From contig CANRFE010000041.1 in the NCBI GenBank assembly GCA_947629805.1, positions 1 through 10,115 on the forward strand: DNA of 10,115 nt, given 5' to 3'. The stretch's first letter is position 1, and every line of letters begins with the position of its first letter. The DNA is from an uncultured Clostridia bacterium. Lineage in GTDB: Bacteria; Bacillota; Clostridia; TANB77; CAG-508. The notes beneath the pieces were generated by a model. It was not told where the DNA came from and searched no databases. It worked only from the letters and a program-made list of their open reading frames with translations. The position numbers were made by a program, and so were the translations under genes. This document shows, piece after piece, positions 6,821-10,115 of this stretch.

Positions 6821-8152
6821 ATGGAAGTAGGAAAAGTACCACCACACGATACAGAAGCAGAACAAGCTGTAATAGGAAGCATGCTTACCGATAAAGATGC
6901 TATTATTTCAGCAATTGAAGTACTAAAAGAAGAAGATTTTTATAGAGAAGATAATAAAACAATTTATTCCGCTATTTTAAATTTATATAATCGTGCAGAA
7001 CCAGTGGATATTATTACATTAAAAGCAGAACTTTCTTCCCTTGGAAAGCTAGAAGCTGTAGGTGGCCTAGAGTATTTAGCAGAACTTCCCGATAAGGTGC
7101 CAACAACAGCGAATGTAGACAAATATATAAAAATAGTAGAAGAAAAATCCTTACTTAGAAATTTGTTAAAAACAGCAAATGAAATTATTAAATTAGGGTA
7201 TGACGAAACACAAGAAGTAGATGTTTTAATGGATCAGGCAGAAAAGAAAATTTTTGACTGTATCCAATCAAGAAGTCAAAAAGGGTATTTTGCAATTAAA
7301 GATATTTTAGTAGATACTTTTACAGAATTGGAGCAATTGTATAATCAAAAACAACATATTACAGGAGTACCAACAGGTTTTGCAGATTTGGACTATAAAA
7401 CAGCTGGGCTTCATAATTCAGATTTAATTCTAATAGCAGCAAGACCAGCTATGGGAAAATCTGCTTTTGCCTTAAATATTGCAAGTTATGCTGCAACACG
7501 AGCAAATGTGCCAGTAGCTATATTTAGTTTGGAAATGTCAAAAGAACAAATGGTAAATAGAATTTTATGTAGTGAAGCCATGGTAGATAGTAATAAAGTA
7601 AGAACAGGTAAAATTGATGAAGAAGATTGGACAAAGTTAGCAGAAGCATCTGGAAAATTATCCGAGTCCAAAATATTTATTGATGACACACCAGGAATTT
7701 CGATTATGGAAATTCGTGCAAAATGTAGAAAATTAAAATTAGAACAAGATATAGGCTTAGTCATCATTGACTATTTGCAACTAGTACAAGGAACAGGAAA
7801 AAGAGGCGCATCACGTGAACAAGAAATTTCCGAAATAAGCCGTTCGTTAAAAATTCTTGCAAAAGAAATTAATGTACCAGTAATTGCTTTATCGCAATTA
7901 TCTAGAGCGCCAGAGCAACGTCCAGACCATAGACCTATGCTTTCAGACCTTCGTGAGTCTGGTGCTATTGAACAAGATGCAGACATTGTTACATTTCTAT
8001 ATCGAGATGATTATTATAACGAAGATAGTGAGAAAAAAAATGTAGCAGAAATTATTATTGCAAAACATCGTTCTGGTTCTACAGGAACTGTGGAATTGTT
8101 GTGGTTAAGCAATTATACCAAATTTGCTAACATTGAAAAATATAGAGAATAG
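6821..8152 (+). CDS. dnaB: Replicative DNA helicase DnaB (DnaC in Bacillus)
   Basis: Hexameric 5'-3' helicase that unwinds DNA at the replication fork and recruits primase. It has 443 residues, the normal length. The N-terminal primase-interaction domain (about 1-150) begins PPHDTEAEQAVIGSML. After a linker, the RecA-like motor shows Walker A ARPAMGKS (207-214, Lys213), the conserved FSLEMS, Walker B LVIIDYLQL (Asp317), and the C-terminal motifs LSQLSR and DLRESGAIEQDAD. There is no intein or insertion. It follows rplI by 41 bases with its own site AAAAGGAG and shares the promoter at 6300. The stop TAG overlaps the ribosome binding site of tilS, suggesting coupled translation. Confidence 0.97.
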   Translation: MEVGKVPPHDTEAEQAVIGSMLTDKDAIISAIEVLKEEDFYREDNKTIYSAILNLYNRAEPVDIITLKAELSSLGKLEAVGGLEYLAELPDKVPTTANVDKYIKIVEEKSLLRNLLKTANEIIKLGYDETQEVDVLMDQAEKKIFDCIQSRSQKGYFAIKDILVDTFTELEQLYNQKQHITGVPTGFADLDYKTAGLHNSDLILIAARPAMGKSAFALNIASYAATRANVPVAIFSLEMSKEQMVNRILCSEAMVDSNKVRTGKIDEEDWTKLAEASGKLSESKIFIDDTPGISIMEIRAKCRKLKLEQDIGLVIIDYLQLVQGTGKRGASREQEISEISRSLKILAKEINVPVIALSQLSRAPEQRPDHRPMLSDLRESGAIEQDADIVTFLYRDDYYNEDSEKKNVAEIIIAKHRSGSTGTVELLWLSNYTKFANIEKYRE

Positions 8153-8159
8153 GAGTTAT

Positions 8160-9194
8160 ATGCTAGAAGAAAAAGTATTAAAAACGATACAAAAGTATGA
8201 ACTAATAGAAAATGGAAATACTATTGTCATAGGTGTGTCTGGAGGACCAGATTCTATGGCATTATTAAATATACTTTTTTCTTTCAAACAGAAGAAACAA
8301 ATAAATAGCAATTTAGTAGTAGCGCATATTAATCACGGCTTGCGAAAAGAAGCAGAAGAAGAAACAAGTTATGTAGAAAGCTTTTGTAAAGAAAGACAAA
8401 TTCCTTGTTTTGTAAAAAGAGAAAAGGTGGAAAAATTAGCAAAACAACAAAAAATAGGAACAGAAGAAGCAGGCAGAAAACTTCGCTATGAATTTTTTGA
8501 GGAAGTAGCACAAAAATTTCAAAACGTAAAAATTGCAACGGCGCATAATGCAAACGATAATGCAGAAACCATTTTAATGAACCTAATAAGAGGAAGTGGC
8601 CTAACGGGGCTAAAAGGAATAGAAGTAAAAAGAACACATTATATTCGACCACTTATAGAATGTTTGCGCAAGGAAATTGAAGAATATTGTTTACAAGAAA
8701 ACTTGCAACCAAAATATGATAAAACGAATACAGAAAATACCTATACAAGAAATAAAATTCGAAATATTTTACTTCCTTTGCTAGAAGAGGAATTTAATCC
8801 TAATATTATTTCTTCTTTTAATCGTATGGCACAAATTGTAAAAGAGGAAAATGAATATATACAAAAACAGGTAGAAAATATCTATCCAACAATCTGTATA
8901 GAAGAACATCTAGGGAAGGAAGCATGGGAAGGACAAGAAGAAATTATATTAGACTTAAAAAAGTTTAATAAACAAGAGAAAGTCATAAAAAATAGGCTTG
9001 TGTTATATACTATAAATAAATTATTCGGAACAAGTCAAAATGTGGAAAAGATACATATTCAAGATGTAATCAAACTTTGTGAAAAGAATATTGGCAATAA
9101 ATATATAAAACCGAATAAAAAAATAAGAATATTGGTTAACAAGGGAAAAATTTTTTTTCAAAAAGAAAAAGAAGCAAGCCAGAACCTTCCGTAA
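8160..9194 (+). CDS. tilS: tRNA(Ile)-lysidine synthase TilS, short form
   Basis: ATP-dependent enzyme that converts C34 of the CAU-anticodon tRNA-Ile to lysidine, which makes the tRNA read AUA as Ile. The N-terminal PP-loop ATPase domain carries SGGPDS (27-32), with further conserved stretches HINHGLR, TAHNANDNAET and RNKIRNILLPLLEEEFNP. A substrate-binding helical region follows. The protein ends at 344 residues, against about 430-470 in E. coli and B. subtilis, so most or all of the C-terminal TilS domain is missing. Short forms exist, as in Aquifex, so it is probably functional; AUA codons are common in this window. The start is ATG at 8160, 4 bases after AGGAG (8151-8155); the TTG at 8124 inside dnaB is rejected. 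Seven bases separate it from dnaB, so it is co-transcribed. Confidence 0.93.
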   Translation: MLEEKVLKTIQKYELIENGNTIVIGVSGGPDSMALLNILFSFKQKKQINSNLVVAHINHGLRKEAEEETSYVESFCKERQIPCFVKREKVEKLAKQQKIGTEEAGRKLRYEFFEEVAQKFQNVKIATAHNANDNAETILMNLIRGSGLTGLKGIEVKRTHYIRPLIECLRKEIEEYCLQENLQPKYDKTNTENTYTRNKIRNILLPLLEEEFNPNIISSFNRMAQIVKEENEYIQKQVENIYPTICIEEHLGKEAWEGQEEIILDLKKFNKQEKVIKNRLVLYTINKLFGTSQNVEKIHIQDVIKLCEKNIGNKYIKPNKKIRILVNKGKIFFQKEKEASQNLP

Positions 9195-9245
9195 GAAAAA
9201 GCTAGTTATATCAAGCTTTAGAAGAAAAAACTTTTGGAAAAATAC

Positions 9246-9274
9246 TTGCCAAGTAGCAATTTATGTGGTATAGT
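9246..9274 (+). promoter_or_regulatory. Promoter of ftsH
   Basis: TTGCCA (9246-9251), a 17-base spacer and TATAGT (9269-9274), preceded by TGG that supplies a TGn extended -10. It separates ftsH transcription, at least in part, from the rplI operon. The gap 9195-9321 holds this promoter and the ftsH ribosome binding site; hpt, usual here in Firmicutes, is absent. Confidence 0.7.
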
Positions 9275-9321
9275 GCAAAAGTAGAAATCCATTTGAAAGA
9301 TGGAAAAGGAGGCAAATAAAA

Positions 9322-10115
9322 TTGAAAAATAGTATTAAGACATTAGCAATGTGGTTAATTATTTTTGTTATTTTTATGGTGGTTATTACCTCTATTTTAG
9401 ATAACGCTAACAATAAATTAGCATATTCAGAATTAATTGCAAAAATAGAAGCAGGCGAAGTAGAAGAAATTGAAATTTCTTCTGAGGGAACAAGTGCAGA
9501 AGTGCTATTAAAAAATGATAATATGAAAAAAGAAGTAAATATTCCAAGTATTGATAGTTTAATGGATAATTTACAAGAAGCTATGAAACTAGATACAATT
9601 AAGGTAACAGAAAAATCAGAATCGATTTGGGTAATGGCTTTAAGTTTACTTACTCCATTTGGTATCTTAGCAATCTTTATTATTTTCTGGTTTTTCTTAA
9701 TGAATGGAAACCAAGCTGGTGGAAGTAAAACTATGACTTTTGGAAAGAGCAAAGCAAAAATGATTAATCCACAAGATAAAGCAAAAGTTACTTTCAAAGA
9801 TGTAGCAGGAGTAGATGAAGAAAAAGAGGAATTAGAAGAAATAGTCGAATTCTTAAAAAATCCTAGAAAATTTACCGAAATGGGAGCAAGAATTCCAAAG
9901 GGTGTGCTACTTGTAGGGCAACCAGGTACGGGAAAAACCTTGCTTGCTAAAGCGGTAGCAGGAGAAGCGGGAGTTCCTTTCTTTATTATTAGTGGTTCTG
10001 ACTTTGTGGAAATGTTTGTTGGTGTAGGTGCTTCTCGTGTAAGAGACTTATTTGAACAAGCAAAGAAAAATGCACCATGTATTGTATTTATAGATGAAAT
10101 TGATGCAGTAGGACG
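9322..10115 (+). CDS. ftsH: ATP-dependent zinc metalloprotease FtsH, 3'-partial
   Basis: Membrane-bound AAA+ protease that degrades misfolded membrane and regulatory proteins. Only the first 264 codons are in the window. They show a first membrane helix (about residues 8-26), a small extracytoplasmic domain, a second membrane helix (about 102-128) and most of the AAA+ module: entry motif VTFKDVAGVDEEKEELEE, Walker A GQPGTGKT (199-206), pore-loop region FVEMFVGVGASRVRD and Walker B IVFIDEIDA (Asp258, Glu259). The second Walker A residue is Gln where Pro is commoner; this is a tolerated position. The zinc site HEAGH would lie beyond the edge. The start is TTG at 9322, 9 bases after AAAAGGAGG (9304-9312); no in-frame ATG precedes it. 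The gene runs off the right edge. Confidence 0.96.
   Translation, partial: MKNSIKTLAMWLIIFVIFMVVITSILDNANNKLAYSELIAKIEAGEVEEIEISSEGTSAEVLLKNDNMKKEVNIPSIDSLMDNLQEAMKLDTIKVTEKSESIWVMALSLLTPFGILAIFIIFWFFLMNGNQAGGSKTMTFGKSKAKMINPQDKAKVTFKDVAGVDEEKEELEEIVEFLKNPRKFTEMGARIPKGVLLVGQPGTGKTLLAKAVAGEAGVPFFIISGSDFVEMFVGVGASRVRDLFEQAKKNAPCIVFIDEIDAVG

Noticed and set aside
6416..6865. 149-codon minus-strand frame across rplI and the start of dnaB
   Set aside because: Shadow of rplI on the opposite strand; rich in Phe and Ser as expected from reversed Lys and Glu codons.
9198..9219. Hairpin AAAGCT/AGCTTT after tilS as a terminator
   Set aside because: Six base pairs with a 10-base loop and no T tract; too weak to call.
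9261..9797. 178-codon open frame on the minus strand
   Set aside because: It lies opposite the well-conserved start of ftsH, has no ribosome binding site, and its composition is what the reverse of that gene gives.

Overview
The window is AT-rich DNA from a low-GC Firmicutes bacterium, most likely an uncultured gut-type clostridium. Evidence is the gene content, strong purine-rich Shine-Dalgarno sites, textbook sigma-A promoters and T-tailed hairpin terminators. All intact genes lie on the + strand. Stops are TAA or TAG, and Trp is TGG.

Layout: (1) 1-2407, a calcium-type P2 ATPase entering from the left edge. All its catalytic and ion-site motifs are present, but they are spread over three reading frames by two one-base shifts. 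(2) 2485-3557, a self-contained unit of promoter, membrane-anchored M23 metallopeptidase and terminator. The peptidase gene has no usable ATG and probably starts at ATT. (3) 3569-6099, a second unit with a near-consensus promoter, the c-di-AMP phosphodiesterase gene gdpP, a small DUF4870-like membrane protein and a long symmetrical terminator. (4) 6100-6299, a non-coding gap that holds what may be the decayed 3' end of a minus-strand gene. (5) 6300-9194, a third unit of extended -10 promoter, rplI, dnaB and tilS, tightly packed. (6) 9246 to the right edge, ftsH with its own promoter and a TTG start, cut by the window end.

The block gdpP-rplI-dnaB is a classic Firmicutes synteny (in B. subtilis gdpP-rplI-dnaC). 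tilS and ftsH are also usual partners, normally with hpt between them; hpt is absent here. The genes cover second-messenger control, ribosome, replication fork, tRNA decoding of AUA and membrane proteolysis.

The most interesting signal is in the ATPase. Both frame breaks fall on the identical zero-frame codon pair GTA-CGG. In both, skipping the C restores Val-Gly and the family consensus. A full scan of the reading frames shows these are the only two in-frame CGG codons among about 3,000 codons in the window; every other CGG trinucleotide is out of phase. This suggests that CGG is avoided or poorly decoded here and that the ribosome shifts +1 at it. The alternative is a motif-specific sequence error or a young pseudogene. 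The sequence alone cannot decide.
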